Part shown: piece by piece, positions 1 to 8,238 of the stretch
Position numbering within the stretch: the stretch's first letter is position 1
How the letters are laid out: every line of letters begins with the position of its first letter
Assembly (NCBI GenBank): GCA_001767525.1
Contig: MELF01000003.1
Span: 1-59,843 of the forward strand
Origin: Acidobacteria bacterium RIFCSPLOWO2_12_FULL_68_19
Lineage (GTDB): Bacteria; Acidobacteriota; Vicinamibacteria; Vicinamibacterales; UBA2999
Length of the DNA: 59,843 nt
Reading direction: 5' to 3'
The notes under the pieces: generated by a model
Seen by the model: the letters and a program-made list of their open reading frames with translations, nothing else
What the model was told of the DNA's origin: nothing
The model's database searches: none
Made by a program: the position numbers and the translations under genes

Positions 1-123
1 GCCGGTGCCCTCCTGTGGCACACCGGCTTCGGTAACATGAGTTTTGGCGCGACGACCTTTCCTTCGGTAACACTTACCATGGCGCGATACGGCGGCTTGC
101 GCGGGGCCGCCGCTTTCTGGTAG
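1..123 (+). CDS. 3' end of an unidentified upstream gene
   Basis: Frame 1 is open from the window edge to TAG at 121-123 (40 codons). It reads ...LLWHTGFGNMSFG... and ends ...RGAAAFW. The start lies outside the window. I do not recognise the family from this fragment. Only 13 nt separate its stop from the GTG of the histidine leader peptide, so the his operon promoter must lie inside this gene or further upstream, or the his genes are co-transcribed with it. Confidence 0.45.
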   Translation, partial: AGALLWHTGFGNMSFGATTFPSVTLTMARYGGLRGAAAFW

Positions 124-136
124 CCTGCTGGCTCCA

Positions 137-208
137 GTGCTGAGGCCCCTCCATCACGCGCATCACCACCACGGCCATCCGGCCGGCCGGGAGGACTGCG
201 CGCGCTGA
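137..208 (+). CDS. hisL: his operon leader peptide (HisL-like)
   Basis: This 23-codon reading frame starts at GTG 137 and stops at TGA 206-208. Codons 152-178 read H-H-A-H-H-H-H-G-H, i.e. seven histidines in nine codons. It lies 118 nt upstream of hisI and just upstream of a terminator hairpin. It is too short for ordinary gene callers. By analogy with enterobacterial hisL, ribosome stalling at the His run when charged tRNA-His is scarce should favour an antiterminator fold and read-through into the eight his genes. The GTG start has no clear Shine-Dalgarno. The frame is nevertheless the only one with a start: the +1 frame, which reads Ile/Thr, is closed by TGA at 141-143. Confidence is high for the leader and moderate for the exact start. 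Confidence 0.82.
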   Translation: MLRPLHHAHHHHGHPAGREDCAR

Positions 209-277
209 AGGACCAATCCTAGACCGAAGACAGCAGCACGCAGGCAGCCCCGCCGGGATCGAGTGGCGGGGTTTTTT
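185..277 (+). promoter_or_regulatory. histidine attenuator (antiterminator plus terminator)
   Basis: Mutually exclusive pairings are visible by eye. GCAG (244-247), CCC (248-250) and GCC (252-254) of the terminator's 5' side can instead pair with CTGC (196-199), GGG (189-191) and GGC (185-187). A second possible stem pairs CTGCG/GCTG (196-207) with CAGC/CGCAG (234-243) and overlaps the leader stop codon. This is the expected layout for transcription attenuation coupled to leader translation. The pairings were found by inspection; no free energies were computed. Confidence 0.65.
248..277 (+). terminator. intrinsic terminator of the his leader
   Basis: CCCCGCC (248-254) and GGCGGGG (265-271) form a 7-bp GC stem with a 10-nt loop, followed at once by six T residues (272-277). 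It sits between the leader peptide and hisI, the position of an attenuator rather than of an operon-end terminator. Confidence 0.85.
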
Positions 278-325
278 GTTGTACGGCGACAGGCCACGGA
301 AGAGACAAGCGCGGAGATGTGTTGT

Positions 326-652
326 ATGGACTTTTCGAAGCTCGACGGACTGATTCCCGCGGTGGTGCAGGACCACACGAACGGCGAGGTGCTGATGGTC
401 GGCTTCATGAACGAGCAGGCGTGGGAGATCACGCGCCGCACCGGCTATGTCACCTTCTTCAGCCGCACCCGCAACACGCTGTGGACCAAGGGAGAGACCT
501 CGGGCAACCGGCTCGCGGTCCGCGAGGTCCTCGTCGACTGCGACGAGGACACCGTGCTCGTCAAGGCCGAGCGGCTGGGCGACGGCAACGTGTGCCACAC
601 GGGCGAGCGCAGCTGCTTCTTCCAGCGCGCGGAAGGGGTGACGATTCCATGA
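326..652 (+). CDS. hisI: phosphoribosyl-AMP cyclohydrolase
   Basis: HisI opens the ring of phosphoribosyl-AMP, the third step of histidine synthesis, in the cytoplasm. The 108-residue product is a stand-alone HisI with no HisE domain fused to it. It has the family core: [33 protein letters not shown], and [10 protein letters not shown] near the C-terminus with the metal-binding Cys/His residues. ATG 326 was chosen because GGAG (313-316) stands 9 nt upstream and the product then begins like the family (MDFSKLDGL). The ATG at 317 overlaps that SD. First gene of the operon, read through from the attenuator. Its stop overlaps the hisG start by 4 nt. No hisE follows anywhere in the cluster. Confidence 0.95.
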   Translation: MDFSKLDGLIPAVVQDHTNGEVLMVGFMNEQAWEITRRTGYVTFFSRTRNTLWTKGETSGNRLAVREVLVDCDEDTVLVKAERLGDGNVCHTGERSCFFQRAEGVTIP

Positions 653-1536
653 AGCTCAAACTCGGCATCCCGAAGGGCTCGCTGCAGGACGCCACCGTCC
701 AGCTGTTCGCGCGCGCCGGCTTCAACATCTACGTCAGCACCCGCTCCTACTTCCCGACGATCGACGACCCGGAGATCGAATGCATGCTGATCCGCGCGCA
801 GGAGATGGCGCGCTATGTCTGCGACGGCGTGCTCGACGCGGGGCTGACCGGACAGGACTGGATCGCCGAGCACGAGCTCGGCGGGTCGATGAAGCACACG
901 CTGACGAGCGTGGCGGATCTGGTGTACGCCAAGCAGAGCTTCGGCAAGGTGCGCTGGGTGCTCGCCGCGCCCGAGGACTCGCGCTTCCGGTCGCCGAGCG
1001 ACCTGGTCGACGCGACCATCGCCACCGAGCTCGTTCGCGTGACCAAGGCGTACTTCGACGCGCTCGGCGTGCCGGTGAACGTCGAGTTCTCCTGGGGCGC
1101 GACGGAGGTCAAGCCGCCCCTCCTCGCCGACGCCATCGTCGAGGCGACCGAGACCGGCTCGACGCTGCGCGCCAACCGCCTGCGGATCCTCGACACGGTC
1201 ATGGAGTCGAACACGCAGCTCATCGCCAACGACGCGGCGCTCGCCGATCCCTCGAAGCGGACGAAGATCGAGAACATCGCCCTGCTGCTCAGGGCCGCCA
1301 TCGAGGCGCAGGGGCGCGTCGGCCTGATGCTCAACGTCCGCCGCGCCGACCTCGACAAGGTGCTGGCGCTGCTCCCGGCGCTGCAGCGTCCCACGATTTC
1401 CTCGCTGAGCGATCCCGAGTGGGTGGCCGTCAACACCATCATCGAGGAGCGGACCGTGCGCGACCTGATCCCGAAGGTGAAGGCCGCCGGCGGCCAGGGA
1501 ATCGTCGAGTATCCGCTCAACAAGATCGTCATATGA
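649..1536 (+). CDS. hisG: ATP phosphoribosyltransferase, long form
   Basis: HisG joins ATP and PRPP, the first and feedback-controlled step of histidine synthesis. The product is 295 residues and starts [12 protein letters not shown]. The length and the C-terminal ~75 residues ([23 protein letters not shown]... to [11 protein letters not shown]) mark the long form (HisG-L). That form carries its own ACT-like regulatory domain, binds histidine and needs no HisZ. So two controls act on the pathway: allosteric inhibition here and attenuation at the leader. ATG 649 overlaps the hisI stop (ATGA). Confidence 0.96.
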   Translation: MKLKLGIPKGSLQDATVQLFARAGFNIYVSTRSYFPTIDDPEIECMLIRAQEMARYVCDGVLDAGLTGQDWIAEHELGGSMKHTLTSVADLVYAKQSFGKVRWVLAAPEDSRFRSPSDLVDATIATELVRVTKAYFDALGVPVNVEFSWGATEVKPPLLADAIVEATETGSTLRANRLRILDTVMESNTQLIANDAALADPSKRTKIENIALLLRAAIEAQGRVGLMLNVRRADLDKVLALLPALQRPTISSLSDPEWVAVNTIIEERTVRDLIPKVKAAGGQGIVEYPLNKIVI

Positions 1537-1554
1537 CGCGAATCGCTCAGACGG

Positions 1555-1618
1555 AACACCGAGACTCCGAGGCACCGAGGCGAACACATGGTTCTCTGTG
1601 TCTCGGTGCCTCGGTGTT
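1555..1618. repeat. CACAGAG-type imperfect hairpin, copy 1
   Basis: An imperfect inverted repeat fills the hisG-hisD gap. The left arm contains ACACCGAG...GAGGCACCGAGG and the right arm CTCGGTGCCTCGGTGTT. The arms are built of degenerate ~8-nt units. Related elements lie between hisF and hisA (6006-6074) and after the DUF6282 gene (13647-13714). Confidence 0.75.
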
Positions 1619-1644
1619 TCGTGGGGGCAAGCACACAGGATTTC

Positions 1645-2883
1645 ATGCTGAGAATCGTTGACGCGGGCAACCGCCGGGCCGTGCGGGCGCTGCTCTCGGC
1701 GGAACGGGTGCGCGACGCCGCCACCGAACGGCGGGTGGCGCGGATCGTCGCCGACGTGCGCGTTGGCGGGGACCGGGCGCTGCTCGAGTACGCCCGGCGG
1801 CTCGATCGCCTGGACGGCCCGATCGAAATCGGCGAGGCCGAGATGCGCGAGGCCGCCAGCGGTGTGCCGCGCACGGTTCGCGCCGCCCTGCGCGCCGCCG
1901 CCGGAAACATCCGGCGCGTCGCCAGGCAGCAGGTCCCCCGCCCCTGGCGGGCGCGCGTCGAGGCGGGCGTCGTCGTCGAGCAGCGGGTCGTTCCGCTCGA
2001 CCGCGTCGGCTGCTACGTCCCGGGGGGCCGGTATCCCCTCCCCTCGTCGCTGCTGATGACGGCCATTCCGGCCTCCGCGGCCGGCGTCGGCGAGATCGTC
2101 GCCGTCTGTCCGCGGCCGGCGCCGGTCGTCCTGGCGGCCGCGCTCGAAGCGGGGATCTCGCGCATGTTCCGCCTGGGCGGCCCCCACGCCGTGGCGGCGC
2201 TCGCCTATGGCACCGAGACGATCCCGCGCGTCGACAAGATCGTGGGCCCCGGCAACCGGTACGTCGCGGCGGCCAAGGCGCTCGTCGCCTCCGACTGCGG
2301 GATCGACTTCTACGCCGGGCCGACCGAGATCGTCATCGTCGCCTCGCGGGGACCGGCGGCCTGGATCGCCGCGGATCTGGTGGCGCAGGCCGAGCACGAC
2401 CCGGATGCCCGGGCCGTGCTGATTACGCCGAGCCGCACCCTCGCCTCGCGCGTGGCGCGGGAGGTGGAGGCGCGGCTGGGGGACGCCGGGGCCGCGCGCC
2501 AGGCGCTGCGGAGTCATGGCGGCGTGATTGTCGCCTCCTCCCCCGCGGAGGCAATGGCGCTCGCCAACATGGCGGCGCCGGAGCACCTGGTGCTCGACGA
2601 CGAGCGGCTGGCGGCGATGGTGCGGTGCGCCGGGTCGGTGTTCGTGGGACCGTGGTCGGTGCAGGCGGCGGGCGACTACGCCATCGGGTCGAACCACGTG
2701 CTGCCGACCGCCGGCGCGGCGCGTTTCCGCGGCGGACTGTCGGCGGCCGATTTCGTGCGGCAGATCACCGTGCAGCGCCTCACCCGCGCCGGCCTGCGCC
2801 GCATCGGCGGCGCCGCGATGACGCTGGCGGGCGCCGAGGGGCTGCACGCGCACGCCGCCTCGATTGGCCTCAGGATCGGGTGA
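1645..2883 (+). CDS. hisD: histidinol dehydrogenase
   Basis: HisD oxidises L-histidinol to L-histidine in two NAD-dependent steps, using zinc. The product is 412 residues with the family signatures VPGGRYPLPSS, IVGPGNRYVAAAK, GPTEIVI, AQAEHDPDA and AAPEHL, then GSNHVLPT. ATG 1645 follows AGGA (1637-1640). A longer frame from 1588 would translate the hairpin repeat and gives a non-family N-terminus, so it was not used. The stop overlaps hisC by 1 nt. Confidence 0.96.
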   Translation: MLRIVDAGNRRAVRALLSAERVRDAATERRVARIVADVRVGGDRALLEYARRLDRLDGPIEIGEAEMREAASGVPRTVRAALRAAAGNIRRVARQQVPRPWRARVEAGVVVEQRVVPLDRVGCYVPGGRYPLPSSLLMTAIPASAAGVGEIVAVCPRPAPVVLAAALEAGISRMFRLGGPHAVAALAYGTETIPRVDKIVGPGNRYVAAAKALVASDCGIDFYAGPTEIVIVASRGPAAWIAADLVAQAEHDPDARAVLITPSRTLASRVAREVEARLGDAGAARQALRSHGGVIVASSPAEAMALANMAAPEHLVLDDERLAAMVRCAGSVFVGPWSVQAAGDYAIGSNHVLPTAGAARFRGGLSAADFVRQITVQRLTRAGLRRIGGAAMTLAGAEGLHAHAASIGLRIG

Positions 2884-3917
2884 TGGTGATACAGGGCTAT
2901 CCGAATCCGGGCGACGGCCTGCGGCTGCACCTCAACGAGAACACCGGCGGCTGCTCGGCGCGGGTGCTCGAGGCGATTCGCCGCGTGCGGCCGTCGGAGG
3001 TGTCGACCTACCCGTCGTACCGGGACGCCGTGATCACGACGGCGCGGCATTTCGACCTGGACCCCGATTGGGTGCTCCTGACCAACGGACTGGATGAAGG
3101 AATCCTGATGGCCGCCGTGGGCCACATCGCGCGCAGGCGCATCCACGACGCGGAGAACATCATCCCGCTGCCGGCCTTCGATCCGTACCCGAACTCGACC
3201 GCCGCCGTGGGCGCCACGGCGATCCCGATTCCGCCAGGGCCGGAGTTCGCGTTCCCGACCGGCGCGGTGGTCGCGGCGATCACGCCGCGCACGCGGATGA
3301 TCTTCCTGAACACGCCGAACAACCCGACGGGACAGTTGATCCCCATGGCCGACCTGGCGCGAATCGGCGAGGCCGCTCCGAAGGCCGTCGTCCTCGTAGA
3401 CGAGGCGTACATCGAGTTCGGCGGCGCGAGCTTTCTCCCCGAGCTGCCGCGCTTCCGCAACGTGCTGGTCGGGCGGACGTTCTCCAAGGCCTACGGGCTC
3501 GCCGGCCTTCGTGTCGGGGTCGTCATCGGCCATCCGGACGCGCTCGACCCGGTGCGGGCGGTCACGCTCCCGTTCAACATCAACGCCGTGGCGCTCGCCG
3601 CGCTCGACGCCGCGCTCGGCGACGTCGAGTTCCTGCCGCGCTATGCGGCGGAGGTGCGGGAGTCTCGCGAGCGCCTGTACGCCGCGTGCCGCCGCCTCGG
3701 ACTGCACTACTGGCCGAGCGCGGCCAACTACGTGCTCGTCCGCGTCGGCGAGGCGGCGCCGCTGGTGGCGGCGCTCGCCGCCCGGAAGATCCACGTCCGG
3801 GATCGCTCGAAGGACCCGGTGACGCCGGGCTGCATCCGCATCACGGCGGGGATCGTCGCGCACACCGAGGCGGCCATCGAGGCGCTCGAGTCGGTGCTCG
3901 CGATGAGGGAACGCTGA
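2883..3917 (+). CDS. hisC: histidinol-phosphate aminotransferase
   Basis: PLP-dependent fold-type I aminotransferase of 344 residues that converts imidazole acetol phosphate to histidinol phosphate. The PLP lysine is K202 in [16 protein letters not shown]146/N147 lie in NTPNNPTG, and D173 and Y176 lie in [12 protein letters not shown] 2883 shares its A with the hisD stop. The upstream open frame is a hisD shadow. The 3' end overlaps the hisB start by 1 nt, consistent with one transcript. Confidence 0.95.
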   Translation: MVIQGYPNPGDGLRLHLNENTGGCSARVLEAIRRVRPSEVSTYPSYRDAVITTARHFDLDPDWVLLTNGLDEGILMAAVGHIARRRIHDAENIIPLPAFDPYPNSTAAVGATAIPIPPGPEFAFPTGAVVAAITPRTRMIFLNTPNNPTGQLIPMADLARIGEAAPKAVVLVDEAYIEFGGASFLPELPRFRNVLVGRTFSKAYGLAGLRVGVVIGHPDALDPVRAVTLPFNINAVALAALDAALGDVEFLPRYAAEVRESRERLYAACRRLGLHYWPSAANYVLVRVGEAAPLVAALAARKIHVRDRSKDPVTPGCIRITAGIVAHTEAAIEALESVLAMRER

Positions 3918-4594
3918 TGTCCCTCCGCGCGCGTAGGGCGGGTCCGACGAAGCGGCTCGTACGTAGGGCGGGTCCCGCGAAGCGGACCCGCCAGACGAAC
4001 CAACCGCCCCGCCGGGCGACGATCGATCGCCGCACGACGGAGACGCAGATCCGCGGACGGCTGGTCATCGACGGGCAGGGACGGTACGACGTCCGCACGG
4101 GCATCCGCTTTCTCGATCACATGCTCGAGCTCGTCGCGCGCCACGGCGGGTTTGACCTGACGCTGCGCGCCACGGGCGACCTCGACGTCGACCAGCACCA
4201 CACGGTCGAGGACATCGGCATCGCCCTCGGCGAGGCGATGCTCGCCGCGCTCGGCGATCGCAAAGGGATCAACCGCGCCGGGTACTTCGTCATGCCGATG
4301 GACGAGACGCTCGCCGTCGCGGCCGTGGACCTGAGCGGCCGGCCGCATGCCGTCGTCGATCTGAAGCTGGGCGTCGAGCGCGTCGGCGATTTGCAGAGCG
4401 AGCTGGTGCACGACTTCTTCGACGGGTTCGCCTCGGCGGCGCGCGCCAACGTCCACGCGACGGTTCTCTACGGCCGGTCGAGCCACCATCAGGTGGAGGC
4501 GGTGTTCAAGGCGTTCGCCCGGGCCCTGCGGGTTGCCTGCGCCCGCGACGCGCGCCTCGCGAAGATGCTGCCGAGCACGAAGGGGCTGCTGTGA
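3917..4594 (+). CDS. hisB: imidazoleglycerol-phosphate dehydratase with repeat-encoded N-terminal extension
   Basis: Single-function IGPD (no phosphatase domain) of 225 residues. The manganese-binding and catalytic motifs are present: [26 protein letters not shown], and [19 protein letters not shown] near the end. The family normally begins a few residues before [10 protein letters not shown]. Here about 36 extra Arg-rich residues precede it. They are encoded by two 24-nt direct repeats and a hairpin (3932-3992). No alternative ATG or GTG lies next to the conserved start, so ATG 3917 (GAGGGA 6 nt upstream) is the only good start. The repeat appears to have been inserted in frame at the N-terminus. 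It overlaps hisC by 1 nt and hisH by 4 nt. Confidence 0.93.
   Translation: MSLRARRAGPTKRLVRRAGPAKRTRQTNQPPRRATIDRRTTETQIRGRLVIDGQGRYDVRTGIRFLDHMLELVARHGGFDLTLRATGDLDVDQHHTVEDIGIALGEAMLAALGDRKGINRAGYFVMPMDETLAVAAVDLSGRPHAVVDLKLGVERVGDLQSELVHDFFDGFASAARANVHATVLYGRSSHHQVEAVFKAFARALRVACARDARLAKMLPSTKGLL
3932..3992. repeat. direct repeat plus hairpin inside hisB
   Basis: CGTAGGGCGGGTCC-N2-CGAAGCGG occurs at 3932-3955 and 3962-3985. In addition GGCGGGTCC (3967-3975) and GGACCCGCC (3984-3992) form a perfect 9-bp stem. The element is translated as part of HisB. Confidence 0.8.
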
Positions 4595-5232
4595 TTGCGC
4601 TCGTCGACTACGGCGCGGGCAACCTGACGTCGGTGAAGAAGGCGCTGGCGTCCTCCGGCGTCGAATTCGTCGTGCCCGGCTCGCCGCTCGAGTTGGCCGG
4701 CGCCGCCGGAGTGATCGTGCCCGGCGTCGGACACTTCGCGGCCACCGCGGCGCTCGATGCGTCCTGGCGGGAGGCGATCGCCGGGGCGGTCCGCGGCGGC
4801 AGACCGCTGCTCGGGATCTGCGTCGGCATGCAGTGGCTGTACGAAGGGTCCGAGGAAGCGCCGGAGGTGCCCGGCCTCGGCCTCGTGCCCGGCCGCTGCC
4901 GGCGGCTCCGGGGCGACCCGGCGCGGCGCCTGAAGATCCCGCACGTCGGCTGGAACGCGCTCGATCCGACCCGGGGCGGGAGCCGCCTGCTCGCCGGCCT
5001 CGCCCCCGGCGCGCACGTCTATTTCACCCACTCGTACGCCGCACCGGTGACAGCCGACTGTGTGGCATCGACGACCCATGCCGAGCCGTTCGCCTCCGCC
5101 GTCGAGCGGGGCGACGTCTTCGGCGTGCAGTTCCACCCGGAGAAGTCGGGCGATACCGGCCTCCGCATCCTGCGGAACTTCCTGGAGCTGTGCGTCCCCC
5201 GCCGCAGCGCCGCCGAGGCGCGCCGGTGCTGA
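4591..5232 (+). CDS. hisH: imidazole glycerol phosphate synthase, glutaminase subunit
   Basis: HisH is the class-I glutamine amidotransferase that feeds ammonia to HisF. The product is 213 residues. The nucleophile is C77 in [12 protein letters not shown]182 and E184 in [10 protein letters not shown] complete the triad. GTG 4591 overlaps the hisB stop (GTGA), and the 3' end overlaps hisF by 7 nt. The close coupling fits the obligate HisH-HisF complex. Confidence 0.95.
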   Translation: MIALVDYGAGNLTSVKKALASSGVEFVVPGSPLELAGAAGVIVPGVGHFAATAALDASWREAIAGAVRGGRPLLGICVGMQWLYEGSEEAPEVPGLGLVPGRCRRLRGDPARRLKIPHVGWNALDPTRGGSRLLAGLAPGAHVYFTHSYAAPVTADCVASTTHAEPFASAVERGDVFGVQFHPEKSGDTGLRILRNFLELCVPRRSAAEARRC

Positions 5233-5981
5233 CCAAGCGCATCATCGCGTGCATGGACGTGCGCGACGGCCAGGTCGTCAAGGGCGTGCAGTTCCAGCAG
5301 CTGCGCCATGCGGGCGATCCGGCGGCGCTCGCCCGCCGCTACAACGTGGAAGGGATCGACGAAGTGGTCATCCTCGACGTCACGGCCACGCTCGAGAGCC
5401 GGCGGGCGCTCCGGCAGACGATTTCGGCCGTGGCCCATGAGATCTTCCTGCCGCTGACGGTTGGCGGCGGCATCCGCTCCGAAGACGACGCCGCGGCGGC
5501 GGTGGACGCGGGGGCCGACAAGGTGAGCCTCAACACCGCGGCGCTCGCCACCCCGGGGCTCGTCGCGACGCTCGCCCGCCGCTACGGCAGCCAGGCGGTC
5601 ATCGTCGCGATCGACGCCAAGCGGCGCAACGGCGGCTTCGGCGTCTACGTGCGCAGCGGCACGGCCGACGCCGCGCGCGACGCCGTGGAGTGGGCGCGCG
5701 AGGCCGAGTCGCTCGGCGCGGGCGAGATCCTGCTGACGTCGATGGACCGCGACGGCACGCGCGAGGGATTCGACTGCGAGCTGACCGCGGCGGTCGCCGA
5801 CGCGGTCAACATCCCGGTGATCGCCTCAGGCGGCGCCGGCGGGCTGGATCATTTCGCCGAGGTGTTCACCCGCGGCCACGCCGACGCGGCGCTGGCGGCC
5901 TCCATCTTCCACTACGCCGACACCGGCGTCGCGGAGTTGAAGCGGTACCTGCACGCCTGCGGCATTCCCGTTCGTCTCTGA
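5226..5981 (+). CDS. hisF: imidazole glycerol phosphate synthase, cyclase subunit
   Basis: (beta/alpha)8 barrel of 251 residues that uses ammonia from HisH to form imidazole glycerol phosphate and AICAR. D11 in [15 protein letters not shown] is the catalytic acid. VAIDAKR carries the second aspartate, and the phosphate-binding [10 protein letters not shown] and [11 protein letters not shown] are present. GTG 5226 gives (M)LTKRII, the family start. Long open frame upstream is hisH read in another frame. Confidence 0.95.
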   Translation: MLTKRIIACMDVRDGQVVKGVQFQQLRHAGDPAALARRYNVEGIDEVVILDVTATLESRRALRQTISAVAHEIFLPLTVGGGIRSEDDAAAAVDAGADKVSLNTAALATPGLVATLARRYGSQAVIVAIDAKRRNGGFGVYVRSGTADAARDAVEWAREAESLGAGEILLTSMDRDGTREGFDCELTAAVADAVNIPVIASGGAGGLDHFAEVFTRGHADAALAASIFHYADTGVAELKRYLHACGIPVRL

Positions 5982-6005
5982 TTCGATGCGCGCTTCACCT
6001 CTACA

Positions 6006-6074
6006 GGCCACAGAGACACGGAGGCACAGAGACCGATTGAGAAGCAGCCTCCGTGTCTCTGTGCCTCTGTGGCC
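6006..6074. repeat. CACAGAG-type hairpin, copy 2
   Basis: GGCCACAGAG (6006-6015) and CTCTGTGGCC (6065-6074) are perfect outer arms. Inside them octamer-like units (CACAGAGA, CACGGAGG) repeat. The element separates hisF from hisA and ends 3 nt before the hisA Shine-Dalgarno, so it could act as an mRNA hairpin affecting hisA expression. Confidence 0.8.
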
Positions 6075-6089
6075 CGTGGAGGCGTACCG

Positions 6090-6773
6090 ATGCTGATTCC
6101 CTCCATCGATCTCCAGGGTGGACGCATCGTCCAGCTCGTGCAGGGTGAGAAGCTGGCACTCGAAGCTGTCGACCCGGAGCCGTGGCTGGCGCGCTTCGCG
6201 CGCTTTCCGCGGGTGCAGCTCATCGACCTCGACGCGGCCAAGGGTGAGGGCGACAATGCCGGTCTCGTGGCGGCGATCTGCGCCCGCCTCCCCTGCCGGG
6301 TGGGCGGGGGCATCCGCGCGATCGAGGGCGCCGAAGCGGTCCTCGACGCCGGCGCGCACGCCGTCATCGTCAGCTCCGCGCTCTTCCGGGGCGGCGCCGT
6401 CGATCTGCAGTTCGCCGCCGCGCTGGCCGAGGCGATTGGCCCCGAGCGCGTCATCGCCGCCGTCGACAGCCGCGGCGGACACGTGGCGATCCACGGCTGG
6501 CGGACCGTGCTGCCGATCACGGCGGTCGGCGCCGTCCGGGCGCTCGAACCGTACTGCGGCGAGTTCCTCTACACCCACGTCGATACCGAAGGGCTGATGC
6601 GCGGCACCGACATGGACGCGATCCTTGCCGTTCGGCGCGCGACGGGCCGCCGGGTGACGGCGGCCGGCGGCATCACCACGCGCGCCGAGATCGACCGCCT
6701 CCACGCCGAGGGGGTCGACGCGGTGGTCGGCATGGCGATCTACACGGGGCAGCTGTCGCTCGAGGAGTTCTGA
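6090..6773 (+). CDS. hisA: ProFAR isomerase (HisA)
   Basis: HisA isomerises ProFAR to PRFAR, the step before HisHF. The product is a 227-residue barrel: SIDLQGGRIVQL with catalytic D7, GGGIRAIEGA, AVDSRGGHVAIHGWR with the second acid, and TAAGGITTRAE. It is slightly shorter than usual (~240). ATG 6090 has GGAGG at 6078-6082, 7 nt upstream. It is the last his gene. The order F-A, with A last and separated by a repeat, differs from the enteric A-F order. Confidence 0.93.
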   Translation: MLIPSIDLQGGRIVQLVQGEKLALEAVDPEPWLARFARFPRVQLIDLDAAKGEGDNAGLVAAICARLPCRVGGGIRAIEGAEAVLDAGAHAVIVSSALFRGGAVDLQFAAALAEAIGPERVIAAVDSRGGHVAIHGWRTVLPITAVGAVRALEPYCGEFLYTHVDTEGLMRGTDMDAILAVRRATGRRVTAAGGITTRAEIDRLHAEGVDAVVGMAIYTGQLSLEEF

Positions 6774-6778
6774 TACCA

Positions 6779-6817
6779 TTACGCCGTTCGACGTAATCGT
6801 TACGTCGAACAGCGTAA
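6779..6817. promoter_or_regulatory. 39-bp interrupted palindrome before the AAA ATPase gene
   Basis: TTACGC (6779-6784) pairs with GCGTAA (6812-6817), and GTTCGACGTAA (6786-6796) pairs with TTACGTCGAAC (6800-6810). The centre is TCG. It fills almost the whole gap between the hisA stop and ATG 6821. It could be an operator, a terminator-like RNA hairpin without a T-run, or a recombination site. The sequence does not decide between these. Confidence 0.75.
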
Positions 6818-6820
6818 CGC

Positions 6821-7966
6821 ATGGAGAACCCCTTCATCTACGGCGAGATCGTCCCGGACGAGGCGTTCGCGGACCGCGAGGCGGATCTCGATCGGCTGGT
6901 GGCGGATCTCTCGTCCGGCCAGAAGGTCTTTCTCATCTCGCCGCGGCGGTACGGCAAGTCGTCGCTCGTCCACCGCGCGCTCCACACGCTCGCGCGCCAC
7001 GGCGCGCTCACCATCGAGCTGACGGTCAGCAGCTACAGCTCCTACGTCGCCTTCCTCGAGGGGTACGCCCGCGCCCTCGCCACCGTCGAGACGAAATGGC
7101 AGCGCGCCCGTGCCTGGCTGGCCGCTGTGATCACGACCACGCGTCCGGAGCTGCGATACGAGCCGGAGGAAGGCGGGACCGGCCGGTTTTCCGTCGCGTT
7201 TCCTCTCGTCCGCACGGCCCGCGAGGTCAACCGGCTGGCGAACGAGATCTTTTCGCTGCCCGGCCGGCTCGCCGCCGACCGGAAGCGCGCCGTCATCGTC
7301 GCGCTCGACGAGTTCCAGGCGATCGACGCCTTCGACGGCGGCGAGGTGGAGCACGCGCTGCGCGCCGCCGCGCAGCAGCAGCGCCAAGTCGGCTACGTCT
7401 TCGCGGGCTCGGAACCGAGCCTGATGGAGAAGATGATCGGGCCCCGGCGCCCGTTCTACAAAGCGGGTCCCGTCATGCGGCTGGAGAAGATTCCGCCGGT
7501 GGTGTTCGCCGAGTTCGTCGAAGGCCGGTTCGGCCGAGGCGGCATTCGCGCGGAGCCCGGCCTCGGGGCGGCCATCGTCGAGCTGGCGGGAAACCTCCCG
7601 TACGACGTGCAGCGGCTCTCCCACGAAACCTGGGACGACGTGCGCGCCGCCGGCGGGCGGCGGGCCGGCCTGGAGCAGTTGCACGCGACGCTCACCCGCC
7701 TGCTGGCCGAGCAGGACACGCTGTTCGAGGCCGTCTGGCAGCGCCTCACCCTCGCCCAGCGCGCCGTCCTCCGCGCGGTCGTCCTGCAGGGGGGCCGCGA
7801 ACTGCTCTCCGCCGATACCCGGGCGCGGCATCGGCTCGGCGGGCCGTCGAGCATCCAGACATCGCTCGCGGCGCTCATCAAGCACGATCTGCTCATCAAG
7901 CAAGGACCGCACTACGTCGTCATCGACTCGCTCCTGAGGGAATGGATCGCGCGGAAGACGTATTAG
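6821..7966 (+). CDS. archaeal-type AAA family ATPase
   Basis: 381 residues. It begins MENPFIYGEIVPDEAFADRE, the typical opening of the PF01637-like ATPase_2 family. The Walker A is LISPRRYGKSSLV (residues 39-50) and the Walker B is VIVALDEFQAI near residue 160. The C-terminal ~100 residues look like a winged-helix domain (LAQRAVLRAVV... LAALIKHDLLIKQG). The family is widespread, often mobile, and its role is unresolved; links to DNA binding or defence have been suggested. ATG 6821 begins 4 nt after a long palindrome. The stop TAG is the first three bases of a GAAC-type repeat. Confidence 0.85.
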   Translation: MENPFIYGEIVPDEAFADREADLDRLVADLSSGQKVFLISPRRYGKSSLVHRALHTLARHGALTIELTVSSYSSYVAFLEGYARALATVETKWQRARAWLAAVITTTRPELRYEPEEGGTGRFSVAFPLVRTAREVNRLANEIFSLPGRLAADRKRAVIVALDEFQAIDAFDGGEVEHALRAAAQQQRQVGYVFAGSEPSLMEKMIGPRRPFYKAGPVMRLEKIPPVVFAEFVEGRFGRGGIRAEPGLGAAIVELAGNLPYDVQRLSHETWDDVRAAGGRRAGLEQLHATLTRLLAEQDTLFEAVWQRLTLAQRAVLRAVVLQGGRELLSADTRARHRLGGPSSIQTSLAALIKHDLLIKQGPHYVVIDSLLREWIARKTY

Positions 7967-8184
7967 CCTGGATTATTCACGAACGCGTCGTTCACACTGC
8001 TGGGTGCTCCCTTCTCCGTTCGTGTTCCGGTTCGGGTCTGCCGTTCCTCGGTCCCCGTCGAGCCGGTTCGAGGGGTTCCGGCGAGGACGAGCCAGAGCCC
8101 TCCGACCAGTGAACCGCGAACCCGCGAACCGACCGTGAACACGAACCAAGCACCGAGAAGCGTGAACGACTGATTCATGAATAG
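7967..8184. repeat. GAAC-type long hairpin element, copy 1
   Basis: A ~218-bp imperfect inverted repeat begins directly at the ATPase stop codon. The left end reads TATTCACGAACGCGTCGTTC and the right end GTGAACGACTGATTCATGAA. Between them are degenerate GAACACGAACC units in the right arm and their complement in the left. Copy 2 lies at 25640-25867, also directly after a TAG stop, and a shorter copy at 41909-42057. No transposase is linked to it. Confidence 0.8.
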
Positions 8185-8202
8185 AGTGTTCATGTATTTG
8201 CG

Positions 8203-8231
8203 TTGTTCATTATTAATGAACATGATATAAT
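8203..8231 (+). promoter_or_regulatory. promoter with overlapping operator for the AbiEi-like pair
   Basis: TTGTTC (8203-8208) and TATAAT (8226-8231) are separated by 17 bp. TGTTCATTATTAATGAACA (8204-8222) is a perfect 9-bp inverted repeat with a 1-nt centre. It covers the -35 box and most of the spacer. The start codon at 8239 lies 7 nt after the -10 box, where transcription should begin, so the mRNA is probably leaderless. AbiEi antitoxins are known to bind inverted repeats in their own promoter, so this is a likely autoregulatory operator. Confidence 0.75.
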
Positions 8232-8238
8232 ACCGAAC

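Noticed and set aside
144-205. A Thr/Ile leader peptide (ThrL-like) in the +1 frame of the his leader
   Set aside because: The frame reads I-T-R-I-T-T-T but has TGA at 141-143 and no start after it, and histidine genes follow, not threonine genes.
445-2853. 802-codon minus-strand open frame across hisG-hisD
   Set aside because: It is the high-GC shadow of two well-supported plus-strand enzymes and its translation is Arg/Gly/Asp-rich without family motifs. Similar long shadows at 45446-47701 and 55218-58088 were rejected for the same reason.
8203-8238. TTG 8203 as start of the AbiEi-like protein
   Set aside because: It would place coding sequence across the -35 box, operator and -10 box of its own promoter.
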